Source of the DNA: an uncultured Actinomyces sp.
GTDB taxonomy: Bacteria > Actinomycetota > Actinomycetes > Actinomycetales > Actinomycetaceae
Length of the DNA stretch: 6,040 nt
NCBI GenBank assembly: GCA_902373545.1
Contig: CABKMZ010000111.1
Location: 1-6,040, forward strand
Direction: 5' to 3'
In this document: positions 1-5,987 of the stretch, in pieces
Layout of the letters: every line of letters starts with the position of its first letter
Numbering within the stretch: the first letter of the stretch is position 1
Program-made: the position numbers and the translations under genes
Notes under the pieces: generated by a model
Databases searched by the model: none
What the model saw: only the letters and a program-made list of their open reading frames with translations
Told to the model about the DNA's origin: nothing

Positions 1-329
1 GCTTCCTGCTTGAAAATCACCTTAAAGATGGGGAAGAACACCCAGAAGGAGATGGTGGCGTTGATGATCATCGTGACGACGTCGGCGACAGTTTCGCCGC
101 CCCCGCCCACCGACATCGAACCGGCCGAGTAGTCGAAGAGGAAGACCGTGTGGCCGTTGGAGACGCCGACGGGCAGGAACTGGAAGGCCGTGTCAAGGAG
201 ACTCGTGTGCGCGAACACTGCATTAAACGCCGGCATAAGGGCGACCTGGAGAACGGTGATGCCGTTGGAGAGGATGAAGAAGACGATGAACTGGGCGGCC
301 GTGGTGTGCTTGTCTTCAAGGCGATCCAC
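1..329 (-). CDS. GtrA-like small multi-pass membrane protein, partial (C-terminus off the left edge)
   Basis: Read on the minus strand, this frame codes for a hydrophobic protein of which 109 residues are visible; the rest lies left of the window. From the GTG at 329-327 it begins VDRLEDKHTTAAQF. A first membrane segment covers about residues 11-39 (FIVFFILSNGITVLQ), then comes a polar loop with FDYSAGS and a GGGG run (75-78), then a second segment at about 80-106. The KHT-AAQF-FFILSNGITVLQ-LMP pattern resembles small GtrA-like proteins of Gram-positive bacteria, a family tied to moving lipid-linked sugars or cell-wall polysaccharide precursors; I recall this likeness and could not check it. 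It lies 44 bp after the GH3 glucosidase stop on the same strand, so the two are probably co-transcribed. The start is uncertain: the only good Shine-Dalgarno serves an ATG at 349-347 in another frame, which suggests a one-base frameshift near 320-330. The coding frame itself is convincing; the family name is tentative. Confidence 0.7.
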   Translation of the reverse strand, partial: MDRLEDKHTTAAQFIVFFILSNGITVLQVALMPAFNAVFAHTSLLDTAFQFLPVGVSNGHTVFLFDYSAGSMSVGGGGETVADVVTMIINATISFWVFFPIFKVIFKQE

Positions 330-355
330 CAGCGCTTGAGAGCCTGCATGAGTTG

Positions 356-361
356 TCCTTT
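356..361 (-). promoter_or_regulatory. Ribosome binding site before the GtrA-like gene (points to ATG at 349-347)
   Basis: On the minus strand AAAGGA is followed by six bases and then ATG at 349-347, an ideal arrangement. That ATG opens MQALKRWW, but its frame does not continue into the conserved membrane protein and turns into a Ser/Pro/Arg-rich shadow sequence. The conserved frame has an in-frame TAA at 362-360, just upstream, and its first usual start is GTG at 329-327, 27 bases from this site and too far to use it. Confidence 0.6.
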
Positions 362-393
362 ACATCAGTGTGTTGAACGAGGCCGGGGCCGGT

Positions 394-2826
394 TCATCGG
401 GTCTGGTCGAGTTCGCGCTGGGTCGCCTTGTTGGCGCGGGCGTTGGAGATAAAGCCGAGGGCGGCGCGGGTGAGTCCTCGCAGGGGGCGCCCGTTGACGG
501 CCAGGAGGATCGCGGCCACCATGTCGGGGCTTGCCGCGCCGTTGCTCATCTTCGCGATGGCACGGAAAGGCATGTTGAGGACGAAGAGAATGTTGAGGTC
601 CGGGATTCCCTTCGCGTCCGCCTTCGCTTTGAGGGCGTGGAGCCCCCGTCCGGCGACTCGGGCGAGCCAGGTCTTGGCGCGCGTCATCTCGGACAACGGG
701 TCAGCTGCCGACAGGTCGTCCGCGGGGTGAGCGGTTGGGATTGTCCGTCCCAGCAGGACGGCGAACTCGCCGATGGTGACGTGCGCGACGTCGGCGCTCA
801 GGTAGTGACCGAGGGCCGGGTCGATCGGCGAAGGCGTGGTGCCGTCGACCTCGAGGGTGGCACTCAGCGGCGTGTCGGTCGCGTTGCGTCCCACGTGGAC
901 CGTCCAGGTTCCTGCCTCGGTCTCCCACGCGCCGCGCGAGGTCTCCCAGTGACGGAAGGTGTAGCGGTCGAAGGGAATCGTCACGCTCACTGATGCTCCG
1001 GCAGCCACCTCGACCTTGGCAAAGCCCTTGAGCTCGCGGGCAGGACCGAACACGCCGCCGGGTGCGCTCACGTAGAGCTGGACGACCTCGGCACCGTCAC
1101 GCGTGGAGGTGTTGGTGAGTGTGAGGGTCGCCCCCTCCTCGTTCACAGCGAGGTCGGAGTATTCGAAGCTCGAGTATGACAGGCCATAGCCGAAGGGGAA
1201 GGCCACGTCGATGCCCGCGGTCGTGAAGTAGCGGTAGCCGACGAACGGGCCTTCGCGGTAGTACGAGAGCGGTCCGGTGGCCGGGTACCAGGCGGCGGTC
1301 GGGTGGTCCTCGTAGGAGAGCGCGTATGTTTCGGCGAGTCGTCCCGACGGATTGACGGCGCCGCTCAGGACGTCGAGCATGGCCCCGGCGCCTCCCTGGC
1401 CGGTCAGGTAGCCGTTGACGAGCGCAGGGACGGCGGGCGCCCACGGCATCTCAACGCTGGCTCCGCCGGTCAGGACGACGACGGTGCGCGGATTCGCTGC
1501 GACGACTGCCTCGATAAGCCGATCCTGGCCCTCGGGCAGGCGCATGTGGGGGCGGTCCAGGCCTTCGGATTCGGCCAGCTCGTCGAGACCCACGTAGACG
1601 AGCGCCACGTCGGCTAGCGCGGCGAGAGCCACGGCCTCGGCGATGAGAGCGTCACTCGTACCGCCGTGGCGCTCATACCCGCTCGCATATCCGGCACAGA
1701 CGAGGCCTCGGGAGGCCCCTCCCCCGGCTTCGAGGAGCTCACGCGGCGATTCGACGCGCGTGGGGTTGACCTGTGAGGAGCCGGATCCCTGGAAGCGGGG
1801 CGTGTCGGCCAGATCGCCGATGAGGGCAACACTGGTCCCGGCGCTCAGGGGCAGGAGATCGTTCTCATTGCGCAGAAGCGTGATCGCCTCGGCGGCGATG
1901 CGCGTGGCAAGCGTATGGTGCCCGTCGAGGTCGTAGGGCGTGGGCGCGGGCAGCCCGGCGGCGGCCGCGGCGACGGTGAGGACCTCCTGGGCGCGCGCGT
2001 AGACGTCGGCCGCGTCCAATTGTCCAGCCTCGACGGCCGCGACGATCTGTCGGGCACCCGCCAGGCCGGGCGCGGGCATCTCGAGGCTGCCGCCGGCTCG
2101 CGCGGCCGCGACAGCGCTGTTCGAACCGCCCCAGTCGGAGACGACCATGCCGTCGAAGCCCCACTCGGTGCGCAGGATGTCAGTCAGCAGGTGCTTGTTT
2201 TCGTGCGCGTAAGTACCGTTGACGAGGTTGTAGGAGCTCATGATCGCCCGCGGCCGCGCGGTGCGGCACACGATCTCAAAGCCGGTCAGGTAGATCTCGC
2301 GCATCGTGCGTTCGTCGACGATAGAGTCCGAGGCCATGCGGCGCAGCTCCTGGGAGTTGACGGCGAAGTGCTTGGGGCACGCGGCCGTTCCCGTGGTCTG
2401 GATGCCGTCGACGAGTCCGGCGGCCATGGTGCCTGCCAGGATCGGATCTTCGGAGAAGTACTCGAAGTTGCGTCCGCACAGGGGCGAGCGCTTGATGTTG
2501 AGGCCGGGGCCGAGGAGGACGTCGACGCCGAGGCTGCGGGCCTCCAGCCCCAGCGCCTCGCCCATGTCGCGCGTGAGCTCGGGGTTCCAGGTGGCCGCGA
2601 GCGCGGAGGCCGTCGGGAAGCAGGTCGCCTTTTCGGACTGGGCGATGCCCAGGTGATCGGCGTCCCCGAGCTGGCGGCGCACGCCGTGCGGGCCGTCGCT
2701 CATGACGAAGGAGGGGACATTTGCCGCGGGGATCGCGCGGGAGTCCCAGGCGCTGGCTCCTGAGAGGAGGGCTGCTGCCTGTAGGAGGGTGAGGTCGGTG
2801 GCGTCCGTCAGTGCCGGGTGTTCCAT
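394..2826 (-). CDS. Glycoside hydrolase family 3 beta-glucosidase
   Basis: This is a complete 810-residue GH3 enzyme that should remove terminal beta-linked glucose from oligosaccharides or aryl glucosides by a retaining mechanism. No signal peptide is visible, so it is probably cytoplasmic. The N-terminal (beta/alpha) barrel covers about residues 12-290 and carries the sugar-binding motif SDGPHG (43-48), the KHF motif (152-154) and the nucleophile Asp231 in VVSDWGG. The alpha/beta sandwich domain (about 305-505) contains ESEGLDR (419-425), where Glu421 fits the acid/base. A fibronectin III-like domain follows (about 560-660, with GAEVVQLYV and ARELKGF). I see no PA14 insertion. An extra tail of about 140 residues (670-810) includes NMPFRAIAKMSNG and ends in a basic stretch. 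The start is the ATG at 2826-2824; AAAGG lies 12 bases upstream, a long spacing. The sugar specificity could also be xylosidase or another GH3 activity, but overall fit favours beta-glucosidase. Confidence 0.95.
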   Translation of the reverse strand: MEHPALTDATDLTLLQAAALLSGASAWDSRAIPAANVPSFVMSDGPHGVRRQLGDADHLGIAQSEKATCFPTASALAATWNPELTRDMGEALGLEARSLGVDVLLGPGLNIKRSPLCGRNFEYFSEDPILAGTMAAGLVDGIQTTGTAACPKHFAVNSQELRRMASDSIVDERTMREIYLTGFEIVCRTARPRAIMSSYNLVNGTYAHENKHLLTDILRTEWGFDGMVVSDWGGSNSAVAAARAGGSLEMPAPGLAGARQIVAAVEAGQLDAADVYARAQEVLTVAAAAAGLPAPTPYDLDGHHTLATRIAAEAITLLRNENDLLPLSAGTSVALIGDLADTPRFQGSGSSQVNPTRVESPRELLEAGGGASRGLVCAGYASGYERHGGTSDALIAEAVALAALADVALVYVGLDELAESEGLDRPHMRLPEGQDRLIEAVVAANPRTVVVLTGGASVEMPWAPAVPALVNGYLTGQGGAGAMLDVLSGAVNPSGRLAETYALSYEDHPTAAWYPATGPLSYYREGPFVGYRYFTTAGIDVAFPFGYGLSYSSFEYSDLAVNEEGATLTLTNTSTRDGAEVVQLYVSAPGGVFGPARELKGFAKVEVAAGASVSVTIPFDRYTFRHWETSRGAWETEAGTWTVHVGRNATDTPLSATLEVDGTTPSPIDPALGHYLSADVAHVTIGEFAVLLGRTIPTAHPADDLSAADPLSEMTRAKTWLARVAGRGLHALKAKADAKGIPDLNILFVLNMPFRAIAKMSNGAASPDMVAAILLAVNGRPLRGLTRAALGFISNARANKATQRELDQTR

Positions 2827-2838
2827 CGTCGTGAACTG

Positions 2839-2843
2839 CCTTT
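2839..2843 (-). promoter_or_regulatory. Putative ribosome binding site of the GH3 beta-glucosidase
   Basis: AAAGG on the minus strand lies 12 bases before the ATG at 2826-2824. The spacing is longer than usual, so initiation may be modest. No other Shine-Dalgarno-like stretch is nearer, and the protein has no alternative start close by. Confidence 0.45.
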
Positions 2844-2875
2844 CGTGCTCCGTCGCGTGTATCGTCGATGGTTCC

Positions 2876-2902
2876 AGTATGGGCCACGGGCACTCCTGTC
2901 AA
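2876..2902 (-). promoter_or_regulatory. Candidate promoter of the glucosidase operon
   Basis: On the minus strand a perfect TTGACA (2902-2897) is followed, after 15 bases, by CATACT (2881-2876), which matches the -10 consensus at four of six positions. The spacer is shorter than the usual 16-18. Transcription would start near 2868 and give a leader of about 40 bases. The -35 match is striking; the -10 is weak. A short odd palindrome, ATCG-T-CGAT at 2861-2869, sits at the predicted start point and could be an operator half, though I cannot assign a regulator. Confidence 0.4.
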
Positions 2903-2968
2903 TCGACCGTGCGCATGATTTGTCGTTTCGGGGGTGTGTTTTGTGCTCCTGCCCTGCTCGGCCCTGGT

Positions 2969-2974
2969 TACCAT
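2969..2974 (+). promoter_or_regulatory. Candidate -10 element for a leaderless HAD phosphatase transcript
   Basis: TACCAT fits the TANNNT pattern of actinobacterial -10 elements and ends six bases before the ATG at 2981. A transcript starting seven bases downstream would begin at the start codon itself. This agrees with the lack of any Shine-Dalgarno sequence before that ATG. No good -35 is at the proper distance. An odd palindrome TGGT-T-ACCA (2965-2973) overlaps the element and could be an operator. Confidence 0.35.
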
Positions 2975-2980
2975 GGCTTC

Positions 2981-3859
2981 ATGAGTGTTCACGCTGGGAT
3001 CTGCGCTGCGGAAGCTGCGAACGCCGCTCCTCGCGCTGTTTTTGTTGACGTTGATGGGACGCTGTGCGATTCGCGCCAGCGCGTGCCCGCCTCCGCTGCG
3101 TCCGCGCTGGCCCGGGCCAAGGAGCGTGGTCATCGCCTGTTCATCTGCACGGGGCGTTCGGCCCCGGAGGTCTACCCGCGTTTTTTCGACCTGGGTTTTG
3201 AGGGCATCGTCGGGGGTGCGGGCGGGTACGCCGCGGTGGGCTCCACCGTGCTGCTCGACGAGCGTATGCCCGCTGAGCACGTTCAGGCTCTGACCCGCAT
3301 GTGGGAGGAGCTGGATGCCTTCTACGTGTGGCAGGGCCCCGACCAGATGGGCCCCTCGCGCGGCTACCTGGACTTTTTCGTGCCCCGCGCGGGCGAGAAC
3401 CCGCAGGACTGGGTCGAGTACGGGGAGTCGGTGACCCCCTTCGTCGTCGATATCGAGGGCGGCTCGTTCACGAAGGTGACGGCCTACGTGCGACCGGAGA
3501 ACGCATCGATGGAGCGCATTAGTGCGGCACTGCCCGACGGCTACCGGGCCATCATCGGGTCGGTGGGCGCGGCCGGGTATGTCCCGTTCGAGGTCCTCCC
3601 GACACGCCTGTCGAAGGCAGTGGGCATCGAGGCCGTGTGCGAGTACCTGGGAATCCCTCTGTCGCGTTCCGTGGCCATCGGTGACTCCAACAACGACGTC
3701 GAGGCCGTGGCTCGCGCCGGGGTCGGTATCAGTATCGGGGATGGCTGCGAGGCCCTCGTCGAGGTGGCCGACATCGTCGCCCCTGCGGTTGGCGACGACG
3801 GCTTTGCATGGGCCCTGGCCGCCGCCGGACTCATCGACGAGGCGCCCAACCCGGCCTAG
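2981..3859 (+). CDS. HAD-superfamily hydrolase, Cof-type (subclass IIB) phosphatase
   Basis: This 292-residue protein has all four HAD motifs, so it should hydrolyse phosphate esters with Mg2+ through an aspartyl-phosphate. Motif I is FVDVDGT (Asp23 nucleophile, Asp25 general acid), motif II is CTGR (Thr57), motif III is Lys212 in RLSKAVGI, and motif IV is GDSNND (Asp235 and Asp239). The stretch between motifs II and III, about residues 83-190, has the size expected for a C2B cap, which places it in the Cof/YidA-like group. Known members act on sugar phosphates, flavin or pyridoxal phosphates, often loosely; the substrate here cannot be read from sequence. I chose the ATG at 2981 because the N-terminus then sits 22 residues before motif I, while the frame upstream runs antisense into the glucosidase gene. 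No ribosome binding site is seen, which suits a leaderless message. It is divergent from the glucosidase and 16 bp ahead of an MFS exporter. Confidence 0.9.
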   Translation: MSVHAGICAAEAANAAPRAVFVDVDGTLCDSRQRVPASAASALARAKERGHRLFICTGRSAPEVYPRFFDLGFEGIVGGAGGYAAVGSTVLLDERMPAEHVQALTRMWEELDAFYVWQGPDQMGPSRGYLDFFVPRAGENPQDWVEYGESVTPFVVDIEGGSFTKVTAYVRPENASMERISAALPDGYRAIIGSVGAAGYVPFEVLPTRLSKAVGIEAVCEYLGIPLSRSVAIGDSNNDVEAVARAGVGISIGDGCEALVEVADIVAPAVGDDGFAWALAAAGLIDEAPNPA

Positions 3860-3875
3860 GCCTCGGCGATCGTGC

Positions 3876-5141
3876 ATGTTGCCTGCTGCCTCCGCGTGGC
3901 TCCACCACCCCCTCACTCGTAACTCCGCCTTCATGCACCTGTGGGCGGGCCAGACCGCCGCGCAGGTCGGCTTTCAGGTCGGAAGCCTGGCCACCTCGGC
4001 GATCGCGATCACGTTCCTGCACGCCAGCGAAACTCAGATCGGCGTCCTCTCGGCGCTGCAGACCGTGGCGTTCCTTCTCGTCGGCCTGCCCGCGGGGGCG
4101 TGGGTGGACGGATGGGGCAAGCGCCAGGTCATGATCGCCGCCGACGTGGCGCGCATCGGCGCCCTTGTCTCAATCCCAGTGGCATACAGCCTGGCTACCC
4201 TGACACTCACCCACCTGATGATCGTCTCGGCGCTGCTAGGCCTGTGCACCGTCTTCTTCGACGTCGCCTACCAGTCCTACGTGCCGATCATCGCGTCCAA
4301 ACGCTATATCGGCGCGGCCAACGGGCGCCTCGAAGCCTCCTACCAGGTGGGACACGCGGGCGGACCGGGCCTGGGCGGATGGCTCCTCGGATTCGTCGCC
4401 CCTCCCCTGGTCTACCTGCTCACCGCCCTGACCTACGCGCTGTCCACCTGGGCCATCTGGCGCATCCGCGCCCCCGAGCCCGCGCCCACGCGCACCGGAG
4501 CCACGCTCCTCGCACAGATCCATGAGGGTCTGACCTTCGTACGAGGCCAACGCTTGCTCTTCCCTCTCTTCTCCTGCATCGCGGCCGCCGCCTTCGCGGG
4601 CGCGGGCATCCAGGTGCTCCTGCCGATCCTCGTCCTGCGTACGCTGGGCATGAGCGCCACCCAGCTCGGCGTGCTGCTCAGCGCCGGGGCTCTCGGCGGG
4701 ATCCTCGGTGCCCTCACGCGCTCGGCATGGATCGCCCACCTGGGTATCGGGCGCACCATCGTGGCCACCAACATCCTCGGCGTCGCCATCCTCGCGTTCC
4801 AGCCCGCCGCCATCCACATCCCCGCCTGGGCGACGTGGGTCATCGCAGCCTCCGGCATCATCTCCTCCTACTTCCTCACCGTCTACAACGTCACCCAAAT
4901 GAGCCTGCGCCAAGAGATCTGCCCGCCCCACATGCTCGGGCGCATGAACGCCATCTTCCGCTTCGCCGTGTGGGGCGTCATGCCACTGGGTTCCCTAGCC
5001 TCGGGCGTCGTCGCGGCGCGTGTGGGCGTCGAAGCCGCCATGTACGCATTCATCGCCCTGGCGATTGGCGCTGGCATCGCCATGGCCTTCACGCCGGCCG
5101 CCCGTCTCCCGGGTGCCAGCGCCGACTTCGCCGTCCCATAA
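3876..5141 (+). CDS. MFS transporter, MFS_3 (EntS/MefA-like) exporter family
   Basis: This 421-residue inner-membrane protein has about twelve hydrophobic segments (roughly 21-48, 55-77, 93-110, 112-133, 155-175, 177-197, 228-256, 262-285, 293-312, 317-340, 361-383 and 385-408), with a charged central loop at about 196-225. The loop after helix 2 holds a motif A-like GAWVDGWGKR (74-83). The stretch FDVAYQSYVP (128-137), then AANGRLEASYQ and GGPGLGGWL (162-170), is typical of the MFS_3 group, whose known members export siderophores, macrolides or other small molecules by proton antiport. The substrate is unknown. The frame is open far upstream, but that part overlaps the phosphatase in another frame, so the ATG at 3876, 16 bp after the phosphatase stop, is the sensible start. 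It has no clear ribosome binding site, which suggests translation by re-initiation in an operon with the phosphatase. Confidence 0.88.
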   Translation: MLPAASAWLHHPLTRNSAFMHLWAGQTAAQVGFQVGSLATSAIAITFLHASETQIGVLSALQTVAFLLVGLPAGAWVDGWGKRQVMIAADVARIGALVSIPVAYSLATLTLTHLMIVSALLGLCTVFFDVAYQSYVPIIASKRYIGAANGRLEASYQVGHAGGPGLGGWLLGFVAPPLVYLLTALTYALSTWAIWRIRAPEPAPTRTGATLLAQIHEGLTFVRGQRLLFPLFSCIAAAAFAGAGIQVLLPILVLRTLGMSATQLGVLLSAGALGGILGALTRSAWIAHLGIGRTIVATNILGVAILAFQPAAIHIPAWATWVIAASGIISSYFLTVYNVTQMSLRQEICPPHMLGRMNAIFRFAVWGVMPLGSLASGVVAARVGVEAAMYAFIALAIGAGIAMAFTPAARLPGASADFAVP

Positions 5142-5163
5142 TGTGACGCGCTCGCTGGCCTGT

Positions 5164-5177
5164 GGCGTGCCAACGCC
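5164..5177 (+). terminator. Weak hairpin after the MFS gene, possible terminator
   Basis: GGCGT (5164-5168) can pair perfectly with ACGCC (5173-5177) around a four-base GCCA loop, 22 bases past the MFS stop codon. No T-run follows. It might end the phosphatase-MFS transcript or be a chance GC-rich hairpin. Confidence 0.25.
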
Positions 5178-5190
5178 CCGCCCTCCGCGA

Positions 5191-5196
5191 TACCAT
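5191..5196 (+). promoter_or_regulatory. Candidate -10 element of the PTS gene pair
   Basis: TACCAT lies 37 bases before the EIIB start codon, in the 92-bp gap after the MFS gene. It is the same hexamer as the one proposed before the HAD phosphatase gene. No convincing -35 is seen at the right distance, so the promoter call rests on this element and the gap. Confidence 0.25.
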
Positions 5197-5221
5197 AAGT
5201 GTGAGGAAAAACGCATGAGCC

Positions 5222-5228
5222 AAGGAGG
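5222..5228 (+). promoter_or_regulatory. Strong ribosome binding site for EIIB
   Basis: AAGGAGG, a near-perfect Shine-Dalgarno, ends five bases before the ATG at 5234. It is the strongest in the window. It rules out the nearby ATG at 5215, which lies upstream of it in a different frame. Confidence 0.85.
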
Positions 5229-5233
5229 CCACC

Positions 5234-5464
5234 ATGAGCACCGCAACGTCCATCGTCGAGGCCCTAGGCGGTTGGGACAACATCTCCAATCTCGAAGCCT
5301 GCATCACGCGCATCCGCCTGGACGCGGCCAACACCGACCTCATTGACGAGGCCAAGCTGCGCGCCGCAGGAGCCTTCGACGTCGTCATCGTGGGAGACGC
5401 CGTCCAGGTCGTCATGGGCCCCGACTCCGAGGACCTCGTCGACGAGATGCTCGCCAGCCGGTGA
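5234..5464 (+). CDS. PTS glucose-family EIIB subunit, stand-alone
   Basis: This 76-residue cytoplasmic protein is a whole EIIB domain of the glucose/N-acetylglucosamine PTS family and little else. ALGGWDNI (10-17) is followed by ACITRIRL with the phosphocysteine Cys23, then LRAAGAFDVVIVGDAVQVVMG, the usual second half of the fold. In the phosphorelay it would take phosphate from EIIA and pass it to sugar crossing through an EIIC permease. In most bacteria this domain is fused to EIIC; here neither the protein nor the window holds one, so the partner must be encoded elsewhere, or the protein has a regulatory role. The ATG at 5234 has a strong ribosome binding site. Its stop codon overlaps the GTG start of the EIIA gene, so the pair should be made together. 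Confidence 0.92.
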   Translation: MSTATSIVEALGGWDNISNLEACITRIRLDAANTDLIDEAKLRAAGAFDVVIVGDAVQVVMGPDSEDLVDEMLASR

Positions 5465-5928
5465 CGCTCGTCGTCCGCGCGCCCTTCACCGCACACGTCA
5501 CGCCCCTGTCTGAGGTACCCGACCCCGTTTTCGCCAGCGGCGTTGTCGGTGGCGGCTGCGCGCTCCTCCCGCTGGTCGCCACGGAGTGCTTGACCGTGCA
5601 CGCGCCCGTCAACGGCGTCGTCACCAAGCTCAAACCCCACGCCGCGATCGTGACATCCACGAGCGGGGTGTCCATCCTCATCCACCTGGGCATCGACACC
5701 GTCAGCCTGCACGGCTTGGGTTTTGCCGCCCTCGTCCAGGAAGGCGACGTCGTCGCTGCGGGCGACCCACTCATCCACTGGGACCTGACCCCCGTGCGCG
5801 ACGCGGGGCTCTCACCGTGCGTGCCCCTCATCGCTGTCAGCCCGCCGGGCACCGCCGTCAGCCTCGAGGCGCCCCCCGGGCAGGTGCCGGTACTGAGCCC
5901 GCTCTTCACGGCCTCGGCCCCCGCGTAA
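5461..5928 (+). CDS. PTS glucose-family EIIA subunit (Crr-like)
   Basis: This 155-residue cytoplasmic protein is a free-standing EIIA-Glc domain, which carries phosphate from HPr to EIIB. It shows VPDPVFASGVVGGG (19-32), VHAPVNGVV (46-54), His60 in KPHAAI and the phosphorylated His75 in LIHLGIDTVSLHGLGF. The two histidines are 15 residues apart, as in E. coli EIIA-Glc (His75 and His90). The length fits the family, with a somewhat long Pro-rich C-terminus. Small departures are Gly31 where E. coli has Asp in MVGDG, and Pro59 before His60 in place of the usual Thr or Asn. The start is the GTG at 5461, which shares GTGA with the EIIB stop, so it is translated by coupling; no separate ribosome binding site is clear. 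In other bacteria EIIA-Glc also signals sugar status to permeases, but that role is not shown here. Confidence 0.92.
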   Translation: MTLVVRAPFTAHVTPLSEVPDPVFASGVVGGGCALLPLVATECLTVHAPVNGVVTKLKPHAAIVTSTSGVSILIHLGIDTVSLHGLGFAALVQEGDVVAAGDPLIHWDLTPVRDAGLSPCVPLIAVSPPGTAVSLEAPPGQVPVLSPLFTASAPA

Positions 5929-5939
5929 GCCGACACTGC

Positions 5940-5958
5940 CCGCTACCGCCGGTAGCGG
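5940..5958 (+). terminator. Hairpin terminator after the PTS pair
   Basis: CCGCTACC (5940-5947) pairs perfectly with GGTAGCGG (5951-5958) around a GCC loop, starting 12 bases after the EIIA stop. The stem is strong but no T-run follows, a form often seen in high-GC actinomycetes. Because it is symmetric it could act on both strands. Confidence 0.5.
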
Positions 5959-5987
5959 CCACCAACACGGAAAACCCCGCAGCCCAT

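Noticed and set aside
68..349. A 93-residue minus-strand frame starting at the well-placed ATG
   Set aside because: After MQALKRWW it turns into Ser/Pro/Arg-rich sequence with no family look, while the neighbouring frame codes for a clear membrane protein. Only its start site is likely meaningful.
370..993. A 207-residue plus-strand open frame
   Set aside because: It is antisense to the GH3 C-terminal part and has the Gly/Arg/Val-rich composition of a GC-rich shadow frame.
1915..2763. A 282-residue plus-strand open frame
   Set aside because: It is the antisense shadow of the GH3 catalytic barrel, without recognisable motifs.
2702..2980. N-terminal extension of the HAD phosphatase to an upstream ATG
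   Set aside because: The extra 93 residues overlap the glucosidase start antisense and cross its promoter; the family starts shortly before the DVDGT motif.
3522..3875. N-terminal extension of the MFS transporter
   Set aside because: This part lies inside the phosphatase gene in another frame and is Arg/Pro/Ser-rich, unlike a transporter N-terminus.
2276..3934. A 552-residue minus-strand open frame spanning the intergenic gap
   Set aside because: It is antisense to the HAD phosphatase with intact catalytic motifs and then overlaps the GH3 gene in a wrong frame. Its late part is Arg/Pro-rich shadow sequence.
4236..4931. A 231-residue minus-strand open frame
   Set aside because: It is antisense to the MFS transporter and strongly acidic/Gly-rich, as expected for the complement of a hydrophobic GC-rich gene.
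5215..5233. ATG at 5215 as an alternative start for EIIB
   Set aside because: It is in a different frame from EIIB and lies upstream of the strong AAGGAGG site that serves the ATG at 5234.
5089..5778. A 229-residue minus-strand open frame
   Set aside because: It is antisense to both PTS subunits, whose active-site motifs are intact on the plus strand.
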